Assembly: GCA_017464815.1 (NCBI GenBank)
Contig: JAFTYI010000011.1
Location: 1-64,000, forward strand
From: Bacteroidaceae bacterium
GTDB taxonomy: Bacteria > Bacteroidota > Bacteroidia > Bacteroidales > Bacteroidaceae
Direction: 5' to 3'
Length of the DNA: 64,000 bases
The position numbers and the translations under genes are program-made. The notes beneath the pieces are model-generated. The model saw only the letters and a program-made list of their open reading frames with translations, searched no databases and was not told the DNA's origin. Of this stretch, positions 17,621 to 25,433 are shown in pieces (position 1 is the first letter of the stretch; the number at the start of each line of letters is the position of its first letter).

Positions 17621-19309
17621 TTACTTCATCCGCTTGCCTTCTACCGTGGCTTTGGCTTTCTCCAACGCCTCGTTGATGTTCGAGCAGATGTTCTCCTTGC
17701 CGAGCAGGTCGTAGAAGTGGCTCTTCTGGAGCACCTTGTGTACCTTTTCGTTCACACCCGAGAGAATAATCTGAATGCCCTCGCGCTGACAGATTTCGCA
17801 GAAGTTCGTCAGGTTGTGAATACCTGTGGAGTCGATGAAAGGCACCTTACGCATGCGGATGATGCGCACCTCGGGACGGTCGCCCATGTTTTGCATCACC
17901 TCCTCGAAGCGGTTGGCCACGCCGAAGAAGTAGGGACCATTGATTTCGTACACCTCCACACCTTCGGGCACGGCCAGGTGCTCTTCGTGAATCTCCACAT
18001 CGCTCTCGGCGTTGGGGTCAATCTCGTCGGTGATGACCGACACTTGTGTCGTTTCAGCCATGCGGCGCATGAAGAGCAGGCAGGCAATCACCAATCCCAC
18101 CTCGATGGCGATGGTGAGGTCGAAAATGACGGTGAGGATGAAGGTGATGAGCAGCACAGTGATGTCCGACTTCGGATTCTTCAACAACTGCTTGAAGGTG
18201 CGCCATTCGCTCATGTTGTAGGACACGATGACCAGCACACCGGCCAGGCAAGCCATGGGGATGTACTGCGCCAACGGCATGAGGAAGAGGAAGATGAGCA
18301 GCAACATGGCGGCATGGATGATGCCCGCGATGGGTGTGCGTCCGCCATTGTTGATGTTGGTCATTGTGCGGGCAATGGCACCCGTGGCAGGGATACCTCC
18401 GAAGATGGGCGACACGATGTTGGCAATACCCTGTCCCACCAGTTCCTGGTTAGAGTCGTGATGATCGCTCACCACACCATCGGCCACGGTGGCCGAGAGC
18501 AGCGATTCGATGGCTCCCAACACGGCAATGGTGATGGCCGGTGAGATGAGCTGTTTGATGGTTTCCCACGTCATGTCGGGCATTTCGGCATCGGGCAATG
18601 TGCTGTTGATGGTGAACCGATCGCCGATGGTTTCGATGCTCGTCACTCCACCATACACCTTCAGCAGATAGGCCGCAATGGTCATCACAATGATAGCGAT
18701 GAGCGAGCCGGGCACCTTCTTGCTGAACTTGGGAGTGATTGCAATGATGGCCACACTCAGCAACCCCACGCCTGTCGACCACCAGTCGATGGTGTGGAAG
18801 TGGTTGAAATATACCCCCCACTTGGCCATGAAGTCGGCCGGCACACTGGCTATCTCCAGTCCGAAGAGATCCTTTATCTGAGTGGTGAAGATGGTGAGCG
18901 CAATACCGCTGGTGAAACCCACCACAATGGGGTAAGGGATGTACTTGATGATGGTACCCAAGTGAAACACACCCAATAGGATGAGGAACACACCCGCCAG
19001 GATGGTGGCAATCGTAAGTCCCTCCATGCCGTATTGCTGGATGATGCCGTAGATGATGACGATGAACGCACCCGTAGGGCCACCAATCTGCACCTTGCTG
19101 CCACCGAATGCCGAGATGGCAAAACCGGCTACTATGGCAGTGATGATACCCTTCTCGGGCGACACACCCGAAGCAATTCCAAACGCAATGGCCAACGGCA
19201 AGGCCACAATACCAACAATGATACCGGCCATCAGGTCGGCCATAAACGTCTCCTTGTTGTATCTACGCAAAGATTTCAGGAGAGCAGGCTTGAATACAAA
19301 ACCTTTCAT
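17621..19309 (-). CDS. SulP family inorganic anion transporter with STAS domain
   Basis: Transports sulfate, bicarbonate or related anions across the inner membrane. About 562 residues. The membrane domain includes the SulP signature region GIIVGIVALPLAIAFGIASG and GGPTGAFIVIIYGI near the N-terminus, then about 14 hydrophobic segments. A C-terminal cytoplasmic STAS domain follows (VYEINGPYFFGVANRFEEV, VPFIDSTGIHNLTNF). The start is placed at the ATG at 19309 (MKGFVFKPALLK); an upstream TTG at 19318 is less likely. Single-gene unit between its -7 box (19363-19370) and a strong terminator. Substrate is not decided by sequence. Confidence 0.94.
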   Translation of the reverse strand: MKGFVFKPALLKSLRRYNKETFMADLMAGIIVGIVALPLAIAFGIASGVSPEKGIITAIVAGFAISAFGGSKVQIGGPTGAFIVIIYGIIQQYGMEGLTIATILAGVFLILLGVFHLGTIIKYIPYPIVVGFTSGIALTIFTTQIKDLFGLEIASVPADFMAKWGVYFNHFHTIDWWSTGVGLLSVAIIAITPKFSKKVPGSLIAIIVMTIAAYLLKVYGGVTSIETIGDRFTINSTLPDAEMPDMTWETIKQLISPAITIAVLGAIESLLSATVADGVVSDHHDSNQELVGQGIANIVSPIFGGIPATGAIARTMTNINNGGRTPIAGIIHAAMLLLIFLFLMPLAQYIPMACLAGVLVIVSYNMSEWRTFKQLLKNPKSDITVLLITFILTVIFDLTIAIEVGLVIACLLFMRRMAETTQVSVITDEIDPNAESDVEIHEEHLAVPEGVEVYEINGPYFFGVANRFEEVMQNMGDRPEVRIIRMRKVPFIDSTGIHNLTNFCEICQREGIQIILSGVNEKVHKVLQKSHFYDLLGKENICSNINEALEKAKATVEGKRMK

Positions 19310-19362
19310 TTTGGACAAGTTCTTTTTTTACCTTAAAAATACTATTTTTCTCTAAGAGGCTG

Positions 19363-19370
19363 CAAAATTA
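19363..19370 (-). promoter_or_regulatory. -7 box of the SulP gene
   Basis: Minus strand TAATTTTG, perfect TAnnTTTG, 53 bases before the ATG at 19309. No clear -33 element. Confidence 0.5.
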
Positions 19371-19528
19371 GATATAATTGAGAAAATGGCAAAGAAAAAG
19401 GGGAGAAAAAGCGAAGGAACAGGTCATGAAAAACCGCCAAAAAGGGTGTCTGTGTGCGCACACAATTGCCTTTTTCGGTTGATTTAGGTCAAGAAAATCC
19501 GCCTTTTTGTGCGATAAGTCCCCTTTTC

Positions 19529-19560
19529 TTTGGTGGCATCAGAAAAATACCCTACCTTTG
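19529..19560 (+). promoter_or_regulatory. promoter of the 31-residue ORF transcript
   Basis: TTTG (19529-19532), 20-base spacer, TACCTTTG (19553-19560): a full consensus promoter on the plus strand, although the annotated neighbours on both sides are on the minus strand. Confidence 0.8.
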
Positions 19561-19678
19561 CACCGTGTTTGAAAGACATCAAGGATAACAACAACAATTT
19601 GGAAGCAGACTTGGGCCGTGAGGTTCGGCTGTGGAGAGATTATAATTATTGGTATTAATTTAAAAAGGTAAAAAGATT

Positions 19679-19774
19679 ATGAGTACTTTAACACCTATCG
19701 CTCTTGCAATAGTAGCTATTGCAGCGATTGCAAGCAACGCTTCATTTTTCTCAGGAAACATGAGGGGTGCTTGA
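19679..19774 (+). CDS. small hydrophobic protein, 31 residues, unknown
   Basis: Not recognised. The predicted peptide begins MSTLTPIALAIVAIAAIASN and ends SGNMRGA. Residues 4-18 are an uninterrupted small hydrophobic stretch rich in Ala and Ile, enough for a single membrane segment. It is preceded by a purine-rich AAAAAGG about 12 bases before the ATG. The ORF lies within its own unit: a consensus promoter at 19529-19560, a leader of about 110 bases, and an intrinsic terminator at 19823-19856. It may be a small membrane protein, a type I toxin-like peptide, or a chance ORF in a small RNA of about 290 bases. A minus-strand frame over the same bases has no promoter and is disregarded. Confidence 0.5.
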   Translation: MSTLTPIALAIVAIAAIASNASFFSGNMRGA

Positions 19775-19822
19775 CACCACAAGGAAAGAGAAAAAAAAGA
19801 TTGTTTATTAATGTATGTAAAG

Positions 19823-19856
19823 AAGGGATTGCGTCGCGATGACACAATCCCTTTTT
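19823..19856 (+). terminator. intrinsic terminator closing the small transcript
   Basis: Inverted repeat AAGGGATTG / CAATCCCTT with a 13-base loop, followed by a T run (TTTTT to 19856). The complement also has a modest T-rich tail, so it could serve the minus-strand thioesterase gene ending at 19892. Confidence 0.85.
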
Positions 19857-19891
19857 CCTTGTTTATACTGGGAAGCGAAAATTTATCATTT

Positions 19892-20350
19892 TCATTTCTT
19901 CTTCGAGAGTTCTTCGGCTGTGCGCCCTTCGTAGTCACAGATGGCTTGTTTGTAGTCTTCGGGCATGGGGATGGGGGTTTGGGTCTTCAGGTCGTACACC
20001 ACCATCACGGTGCGGCACTCGCACTTCACTACGCCGCTTTCGGGGTCGACGGCGCGTTGCAACAGGGTGAAGCTCTTGGTTCCCAGTTCGATGGTGGAGG
20101 TTTCGATGTTCACATTGTCCATGAAGAATATGGGGTTCATGAAGTTGGCGCTGATGTTGGCCACTACAATGCCGACTTCGTTCCATTTCATGCGTCCTGA
20201 GAGCACGTCTTTCACATAGGTGGTCTTGGCCAGGTCGTACAGCGAGAAATAGACGGAGTTGTTCACATGCCCGAATTGGTCGACATCGCTGAATCGGATT
20301 TGGGCGGGCATTGAATGCTTGAATGTTACGTTTTCTATCATAAATGGCAT
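19892..20350 (-). CDS. acyl-CoA thioesterase, 4HBT hot-dog fold
   Basis: Hydrolyses an acyl-CoA thioester; the specific acyl group is unknown. 152 residues from the chosen start. The catalytic motif of the YbgC/FcbC-like group is RFSDVDQFGHVNNSVYFSL, with the conserved Asp (FSDVD), His-Val-Asn and Tyr. The start is set at the ATG at 20350 (MPFMIENVTF) because the longer frame (to 20407) overlaps the -7 box TACCTTTG at 20373-20380 and so cannot be fully transcribed from it. The C-terminus is rich in Lys (EELSKKK). Monocistronic, facing the small transcript tail to tail. Confidence 0.9.
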   Translation of the reverse strand: MPFMIENVTFKHSMPAQIRFSDVDQFGHVNNSVYFSLYDLAKTTYVKDVLSGRMKWNEVGIVVANISANFMNPIFFMDNVNIETSTIELGTKSFTLLQRAVDPESGVVKCECRTVMVVYDLKTQTPIPMPEDYKQAICDYEGRTAEELSKKK

Positions 20351-20372
20351 GATGTTTTTGTTATTCGGGCGG

Positions 20373-20380
20373 CAAAGGTA
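20373..20380 (-). promoter_or_regulatory. -7 box of the thioesterase gene
   Basis: Minus strand TACCTTTG, 23 bases before the ATG at 20350. It settles the choice of start codon. Confidence 0.6.
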
Positions 20381-20500
20381 CGAATAATTCTTGGTCGGCA
20401 GAATCATTTTTCTCTAAATATTCAAGAAATCGTGTTATTTTGTCAGTTTATCGGGTGGTTTTGGTGACGTTATTCATTAAGGGGTGAATCTTTAGGGTGT

Positions 20501-20580
20501 TTTTAGGCACGGATTACGCGGATAAATTTATAAGATAGAAATAGGAATCCGTGTAATCCGCGCCTGAATTTATTTTTGAC
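20501..20580. repeat. element B, copy 2 (short, near-perfect inverted repeat)
   Basis: Two 18-base arms (GGCACGGATTACGCGGAT and its near complement ATCCGTGTAATCCGCGCC) enclose about 24 bases, followed by GAATTTATTTTTGAC, which also follows copy 3 at 25380-25394. The internal blocks present in copies 1 and 3 are missing, so this is a shortened form. It lies 13 bases past the rubrerythrin stop. Confidence 0.75.
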
Positions 20581-20593
20581 TTGACAGAGGGGC

Positions 20594-21172
20594 TTAGAAA
20601 TTCTCTTCTTCCAACTGGAAGTAGGCCTGTGCATGTTGGCAGGCGGGACATTTCTTGGGTGCCTCTTTGCCGCGGTGGATGTAGCCACATTTGCGGCATT
20701 GCCAGGTGACCTCGTGCTCGCGGTTGAAGACTTGGGCGCGCTCGATGTTCATCATCAGGCGTTGGTAGCGTTTCTCGTGGGCCTGTTCGGAGATGATGAT
20801 GCGGCGATACATTTCGGCTATTTCGGGAAATCCTTCGTGGTCGGCCGTTTCGGCAAAGGCGGGATAGAGTTCGAATGCCTCTTCGTGTTCGCCGGCGGCG
20901 GCTTCCTTCAGGTTTTCCAGCGTGGTGCCGATGATGCCTGCGGGGTAGGCGGCGGTGATGTTGACCATGCCCCCCTCCAGGTGCTCAAACATGCGCTTGG
21001 CATGCATGCGCTCCTGTTCGGCCGTCTCCAGAAAGATGGCGGCAATCTGTTCGTAACCATCCTTCATGGCCTGCTTGGCAAAGAAGGTGTAGCGGTTGCG
21101 TGCTTGCGACTCACCGGCGAAGGAGGTGAGCAGATTCTTCTCGGTCATGGTGCCTTTGATGCTCTTTTTCAT
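20594..21172 (-). CDS. rubrerythrin
   Basis: Non-heme diiron peroxidase of anaerobes that reduces hydrogen peroxide. 192 residues. The N-terminal four-helix ferritin-like domain has the iron ligands in FAGESQARNRYTFFA, ETAEQERMHAKRMFEH, AAAGEHEEAFELYP and IIISEQAHEKRY. The C-terminal rubredoxin-like domain has two Cys pairs, WQCRKCGYIH and KKCPACQH. Full length and intact. A promoter was not clearly found. The element B repeat follows its stop directly. Expected to be cytoplasmic and induced by oxygen or peroxide, as in relatives. Confidence 0.96.
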   Translation of the reverse strand: MKKSIKGTMTEKNLLTSFAGESQARNRYTFFAKQAMKDGYEQIAAIFLETAEQERMHAKRMFEHLEGGMVNITAAYPAGIIGTTLENLKEAAAGEHEEAFELYPAFAETADHEGFPEIAEMYRRIIISEQAHEKRYQRLMMNIERAQVFNREHEVTWQCRKCGYIHRGKEAPKKCPACQHAQAYFQLEEENF

Positions 21173-21281
21173 TGTTACATTTTTTTAGGGTTAGTGATAA
21201 ATATTCCATGCCAAAACATGAAAAAGGGTCGTTTTGTTCGGAAAAAAGGGATTGTTTTACGATGTTTCCGCAAAATGTGAG

Positions 21282-21289
21282 TACATTTG
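21282..21289 (+). promoter_or_regulatory. -7 box of the pectate lyase gene
   Basis: TACATTTG, a perfect TAnnTTTG, 34 bases before the ATG at 21324. It rules out the longer frame beginning at 21234. Confidence 0.5.
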
Positions 21290-21323
21290 TGGCGTAGAAA
21301 TCAAACTATTATTGCATAATGCC

Positions 21324-23534
21324 ATGATGAGAAGAGACATTTTCAAGTGGTGGGGGATTGTTGTGGCCATGATGATGCCTTTGCAACTCCTCTCCCTCAC
21401 CGTAAGTGAGGCCGTTGGCTGGATAGAGTCGGCATACGTCACCTGGATGCCCGTGGAGGGGGCAGCCACTTACCGTGTGATGTGCCGGCCGATAGGGGGC
21501 GAATATGCCCCATTGGACGCTTCGCTGGTGCGCAACTATGGTAGCTATGGGCGGGCCGATGCGTTGGGGTTGAAAGCGGGTGAATACCAGTTTGAGGTGA
21601 CGGCCGTGGATGCCGACGGGAATGCCATACTGGGCGAGACGGCCGAGACGACGCCCCTTGCCGTGCGTGCTCACGACCGCGGAGGATTTGCCCACTTGAA
21701 TCATGCAGGCGTGGGGGCTTACAACGACGACGGCACGCTGAAGAGTGGCGCCAAGGTGCTGTATGTGACCGGCAAAACTGCCAAGACGGTGACCTGTGAC
21801 GTGGTGACCAAGAGCAACGGCACGGCACAGACCTGCACCGGCCTGCAGGCCATCCTCGATGCCCGGCAGAAGGGATACGACAAGACCCCGCTGGCCATCC
21901 GCATCGTGGGAACCATCGAGGCGGAGGAGATGGACAAGTTTTCGAGCAGTTCTGAAGGGTTGCAGATAAAAGGGAAAAGCGCCCATGCCGAGATGAACAT
22001 CACCCTGGAGGGGGTGGGATGCGATGCCGCCATACGCGGGTTCGGCATTCTGATGAGAAATTGCAGCAGTGTGGAACTGAGGAATTTTGCCGTCATGCTG
22101 TGTATGGACGACTGCATCTCCATCGACACCGACAACAGCCATTGTTGGGTACACCACATCGACTTCTTCTACGGGCAGACGGGCGGTGACAGCGACCAGG
22201 CCAAGGGCGACGGCTCGCTCGATTGCAAGGGCGATTCGCAATACATGACCTTCTCGTACAACCGCTTCTGGGATTGTGGCAAGATGGCCCTGTGTGGCAT
22301 GACGGGCGAGAGTGGCGAGAACTTCATCACCTATCACCACAACTGGTTTGACCACAGCGACTCGCGCCACCCGCGTGTGCGCACCATGACGGTACACGTC
22401 TATAACAACTATTTCGACGGCGTGGCCAAGTACGGCGTGGGAGCCACCATGGGCAGCAATGTGTTTGTCGAGAGCAACTATTTCCGCCATGTGGACAAGC
22501 CGATGCTCATCTCCAAGCAGGGGAGCGATGTGGCCGGTGGGGGCAAAGGCACCTTCTCGGGCGAAGACGGCGGAATGATAAAGGCATACGGCAACGTGTA
22601 TGCCGAGCAGTCGGAGAACTTCCGCCTGGTGACCCACAAGCAGAATGCCACGGCCTTTGACTGCTACGAGGCCGATGCACGCGACGAACAGGTGCCCACC
22701 ACCTACAAGACATTGCAAGGGGGCACCACCTACAACAACTTCGACACCGACCCGGCCAAGATGTACGCCTACACACCCGATGAGGCTGCCGATGTGCCGG
22801 CCGTCGTAACCGGACTGTATGGTGCCGGCCGCATGCAGCATGGCGATTTCCAATGGACATTTGACAATGCCAAGGACGATGCCGACTACGAAGTGAACGC
22901 AGCTCTGAAAAGCGCCATTGCCGGCTACACTCCCTCCCTTATAGGAATCTGTGGCGAACCGTCCGCCGATGGAGGTGGCAGCGAGGATGACACGCCGGGC
23001 GAGGGTGGCGACGACGGTGGTGGCGACACACCGGGCGGGGAGACTCCCGTCGTGCCTGCCGACGGCGACTATGCCTGCCACTTTACGGGGCGGAAGCCGT
23101 CGAACAGTTTCTATGCCATCACGGGAAACTACTCGGGCAGCAAGGGGCAAGCCACGGTGAACGGCACCACCTACACCGACTGCCTGAAGATTGAGAGCAG
23201 CACCACCATACGCTTCACCATCAGCCAGGAGATGGTGCTCACGCTGGTGTTTGCCGAGGGGACGGTGCCCAACATCAAGATTGACGGCACCAGTGTGACT
23301 GCCGTCGGCAGCCACATCATCACCCACACCCTGCAGGCCGGTGCACACGAAATCACGAAGGACCGCACGTTCAACCTTTTCTACATCAATCTGACCCCTA
23401 CGGCCGACGCCATCCGCCAACCGCAGACGGACGTTTCGGGCGACAACGCCCCCTACTACGACCTGCAGGGACGCAGCGTGAAACACCCCACACACGGCAT
23501 CTATATCCATCGGGGAAAAAAGGTAATGAGATAA
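21324..23534 (+). CDS. secreted PL1-family pectate lyase with C-terminal add-on domain
   Basis: Predicted to cleave homogalacturonan by beta-elimination. 736 residues. An N-terminal signal or anchor (GIVVAMMMPLQLLSLTV) precedes an fn3-like domain (about residues 30-120). The parallel beta-helix then carries PL1 features: CMDDCISIDTDNSHCWVHHI with Ca-binding acids, GDGSLDCKGDSQYMTFSYNR, and YHHNWFDHSDSRHPRVR containing the catalytic Arg region. An acidic Gly-rich linker (about 590-625) leads to a C-terminal beta domain ending in the sorting-like tail YDLQGRSVKHPTHGIYI. The start at 21324 (MMRRDIFKWW) is set by the -7 box at 21282. No SusCD pair adjoins it. Product use would need kduI/kduD, found 30 kb away. 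Confidence 0.9.
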   Translation: MMRRDIFKWWGIVVAMMMPLQLLSLTVSEAVGWIESAYVTWMPVEGAATYRVMCRPIGGEYAPLDASLVRNYGSYGRADALGLKAGEYQFEVTAVDADGNAILGETAETTPLAVRAHDRGGFAHLNHAGVGAYNDDGTLKSGAKVLYVTGKTAKTVTCDVVTKSNGTAQTCTGLQAILDARQKGYDKTPLAIRIVGTIEAEEMDKFSSSSEGLQIKGKSAHAEMNITLEGVGCDAAIRGFGILMRNCSSVELRNFAVMLCMDDCISIDTDNSHCWVHHIDFFYGQTGGDSDQAKGDGSLDCKGDSQYMTFSYNRFWDCGKMALCGMTGESGENFITYHHNWFDHSDSRHPRVRTMTVHVYNNYFDGVAKYGVGATMGSNVFVESNYFRHVDKPMLISKQGSDVAGGGKGTFSGEDGGMIKAYGNVYAEQSENFRLVTHKQNATAFDCYEADARDEQVPTTYKTLQGGTTYNNFDTDPAKMYAYTPDEAADVPAVVTGLYGAGRMQHGDFQWTFDNAKDDADYEVNAALKSAIAGYTPSLIGICGEPSADGGGSEDDTPGEGGDDGGGDTPGGETPVVPADGDYACHFTGRKPSNSFYAITGNYSGSKGQATVNGTTYTDCLKIESSTTIRFTISQEMVLTLVFAEGTVPNIKIDGTSVTAVGSHIITHTLQAGAHEITKDRTFNLFYINLTPTADAIRQPQTDVSGDNAPYYDLQGRSVKHPTHGIYIHRGKKVMR

Positions 23535-23570
23535 AAAAACGCCTGCAAACTGAACTTTTTCAAAAAAATA

Positions 23571-23602
23571 TTTGTCGGTGTCGCAAAATGTGCGTACCTT
23601 TG
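23571..23602 (+). promoter_or_regulatory. tRNA-Gln promoter
   Basis: TTTG (23571-23574), 20-base spacer, TACCTTTG (23595-23602), 18 bases before the mature tRNA. Confidence 0.85.
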
Positions 23603-23620
23603 CACCGCATTTAGCAAAAT

Positions 23621-23691
23621 TGGGGTATGGTGTAATGGTAACACTACAGATTCTGGTCCTGTCATTTATGGTTCGAGTCCATATACCCCAA
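23621..23691 (+). tRNA. tRNA-Gln (anticodon CTG)
   Basis: Cloverleaf by eye: acceptor TGGGGTA/TACCCCA, D-arm GTGT-AATGGTA-ACAC, anticodon loop TTCTGGT with CTG at 23653-23655, variable CATT, T-arm TATGG-TTCGAGT-CCATA, discriminator A. CCA is not encoded. The 31-39 pair is an A-C mismatch. It stands alone with its own promoter and terminator. Confidence 0.93.
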
Positions 23692-23705
23692 CAATAGGGG
23701 TGAGT

Positions 23706-23747
23706 GCCCGCTTCCGTCGGACTTCGGTCTTGGAGGCGGGCTTTTTT
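23706..23747 (+). terminator. intrinsic terminator of tRNA-Gln
   Basis: GCCCGCTTCC / GGAGGCGGGC pair over 10 bp (one G-T), 16-base loop, then TTTTTT (23742-23747). Confidence 0.92.
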
Positions 23748-23826
23748 GTGCCGCATATCGAACCGTTTCATCCCCCCTTCCTCCTCTTTCTCGGGTCAGT
23801 CCTAAAACCCATTTGTAAATTATGCC

Positions 23827-23927
23827 GTCTCTGTCATTCTGAACGCAGTGAAGAATCTGTAAACGCAAGCAGAACACTATAATGCTGACGTATTCAGATT
23901 CTTCACTGCGTTCAGAATGACAGAGAC
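23827..23927. repeat. 33-bp perfect inverted repeat (GTCATTCTGAACGCAGTGAA family)
   Basis: Arms 23827-23859 and 23895-23927 are exact reverse complements, separated by 35 bases. The core word resembles an interspersed sequence seen in genomes of several phyla (the GTCATTCTGA-GCGAAG-like repeat), so it is probably a selfish or REP-like palindrome. It lies between tRNA-Gln and the lipocalin gene. The rest of 23748-24039 shows nothing else. Confidence 0.85.
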
Positions 23928-24039
23928 ATCATGTAAACCAATTATATATAACCGACTTTTCGGACTGGCCCCCTTTCTCCGAAACATTTTACTGATGCAG
24001 TTGTTGTCTCTTTCGTAGTGTAAAAAACCATGTTGGATT

Positions 24040-24576
24040 ATGTTGAAAATGAACAGACTGTACGTGTGGATGTTGTCGTTGGCCGGATTGTTTTCGGGAA
24101 CATCGTGCATGAGTAGTGGACGCACAAGGCTAGACACCTCCACGGTGAAGCAGTTGGATGTGGCCCGCTTCATGGGGAAATGGTATGAGATTGCACGTTA
24201 CGAACATCGTTTCGAGAAAGGCATGTCACATGTGACGGCCCAGTATACGCTGTTGCCTGACGGGGCAATCCGGGTGGTGAATCGCGGATTGAAGGGTGAC
24301 AAGCCGAAAGACATTGTCGGCAAAGCCCGACAACCGGATCCGGTGAAATATCCGGGACGGCTGGAAGTTTCGTTCTTTCTGTGGTTCTATTCCGACTATT
24401 ACATTTTGGAACTGGGCACCGATTATCAGTATGCCGTCATAGGAAGCAGTTCCGACAAGTATCTGTGGATTCTTTGCCGGAAGCCCGAGATGCCGCAACA
24501 GCAGCTGGAGGGAATCCTTACCAACTTGCGCAAGCGCGGCTATGACTTGTCGCGCCTGGTTTATGTTGAGCAGTGA
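24040..24576 (+). CDS. lipocalin (Blc-type) outer-membrane lipoprotein
   Basis: Binds small hydrophobic ligands, perhaps for membrane lipid maintenance. 178 residues. The signal peptide ends in lipobox GTSC (Cys at about 23). Lipocalin signature 1 is FMGKWYEIARYEHRFEKG, the middle strands include VNRGLKGDKPKDIVGKA, and motif 3 lies near YAVIGSSSDKYLWILCR, all in family order. Length is normal. The Met at 24049 is an alternative start. Single gene; a weak hairpin (GAAGTGG / CCACTTC) follows the stop. Confidence 0.9.
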   Translation: MLKMNRLYVWMLSLAGLFSGTSCMSSGRTRLDTSTVKQLDVARFMGKWYEIARYEHRFEKGMSHVTAQYTLLPDGAIRVVNRGLKGDKPKDIVGKARQPDPVKYPGRLEVSFFLWFYSDYYILELGTDYQYAVIGSSSDKYLWILCRKPEMPQQQLEGILTNLRKRGYDLSRLVYVEQ

Positions 24577-24774
24577 AGTGGAGAAAACAACCCACTTCCT
24601 GTAAACATACGAGAATTATGCTTGTAAACTTTTAGAAAAACGGAGCAACTCACTTGGCCTTATCACGTGGATGGGGCAGGCTCCACCTTGGGATGACATC
24701 TGTTTTTCTATCTGTTGAGCATCAGACGCTTATGAGTGTGGCGAGATTTTCTCCATTTTCCGTTCACGGAGAAA

Positions 24775-25182
24775 GTCGCATGCATATACGCGATTCTCGC
24801 GCGGCCAATGGTGCATATTTATGCAGGGCGGGTGCATAATTATGCATTCAAGCGCAGTCGGGAGGGCGATTACGTTCTTCTTCCCACGACCTCTTCAAGG
24901 CAGCACTCCTAAACGTCCGATGATTCGCTCCTAAACGTCCGCCAGAATTCTCCTGCACACGTCCCGATTCTTTGGTGCGCACGGGCGGATGTTCTCCTAC
25001 GCTTCAGCGGATGTTTAGGAGAGGATGGGAGAGGTGGTCTATCAGTAACCGCCCCACCCGTCTCTTCCCCTTTTCCCCTCTATGCATATTTATGCAGAAA
25101 CGCCCCCGCTATACACCCTTTCCCTCTGACGAAACAGGGATGAAATGGAAGTGCGGGATTTATTACCAAGTGGTGTAAATAT
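24775..25182 (+). repeat. element A, copy 2: structured interspersed element
   Basis: Same order of blocks as 10151-10512, more GC-rich. CTCCTAAACGTCCG (24906-24919) pairs with CGGATGTTTAGGAG (25008-25021) over 14 bp with one G-U wobble, and the arm-to-arm offset of 102 bases is identical to copy 1. Palindromes TGCATAATTATGCA (24833-24846) and ATGCATATTTATGC (25082-25095) and the TTATTACCAA end are shared. The 24577-25433 gap holds this element, element B copy 3 and no gene I can support. Confidence 0.75.
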
Positions 25183-25260
25183 GTGTGAGGATAGCAATAA
25201 AATGAGACGTGGAGCTTCCAAATGACAAAGGGGGTGTTTCAAAATGATGCCTTTTGTTTT

Positions 25261-25394
25261 TTTAAGGCACGGATTACGCGGATTTTTCGCTTTGCTCAAG
25301 GGAACTTCACGGATAAATTATAACCGCTCGGGTATAAAAATGAAATATAAATCCGCGTTAATCCGTGTAATCCGTGCCTAAATTTATTTTTGAC
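25261..25394. repeat. element B, copy 3 (MITE-like, full form)
   Basis: Terminal inverted repeats GGCACGGATTACGCGGATT and AATCCGTGTAATCCGTGCC enclose about 80 bases that match the inner part of copy 1 in reverse orientation. It is flanked by TTTAA and AAATTTATTTTTGAC. It lies 39 bases past the comM stop. Confidence 0.8.
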
Positions 25395-25433
25395 ACACCC
25401 TCTTGTTCCAACTGCTGAGGCGGGAAACTTTTC

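Noticed and set aside
19660..19938. 92-codon minus-strand frame over the small transcript
   Set aside because: It overlaps the thioesterase gene end and the terminator, has no promoter, and its hydrophobic part is the complement of the Ala/Ile-rich plus-strand ORF.
23621..23691. tRNA-Gln as an integration site
   Set aside because: No partial duplicate of the tRNA 3' end and no integrase are visible nearby.
21309..23771. 820-codon minus-strand open frame opposite the pectate lyase gene
   Set aside because: It mirrors a GC-biased coding strand, has no recognisable domains or promoter, and the plus-strand frame is a clear PL1 protein.
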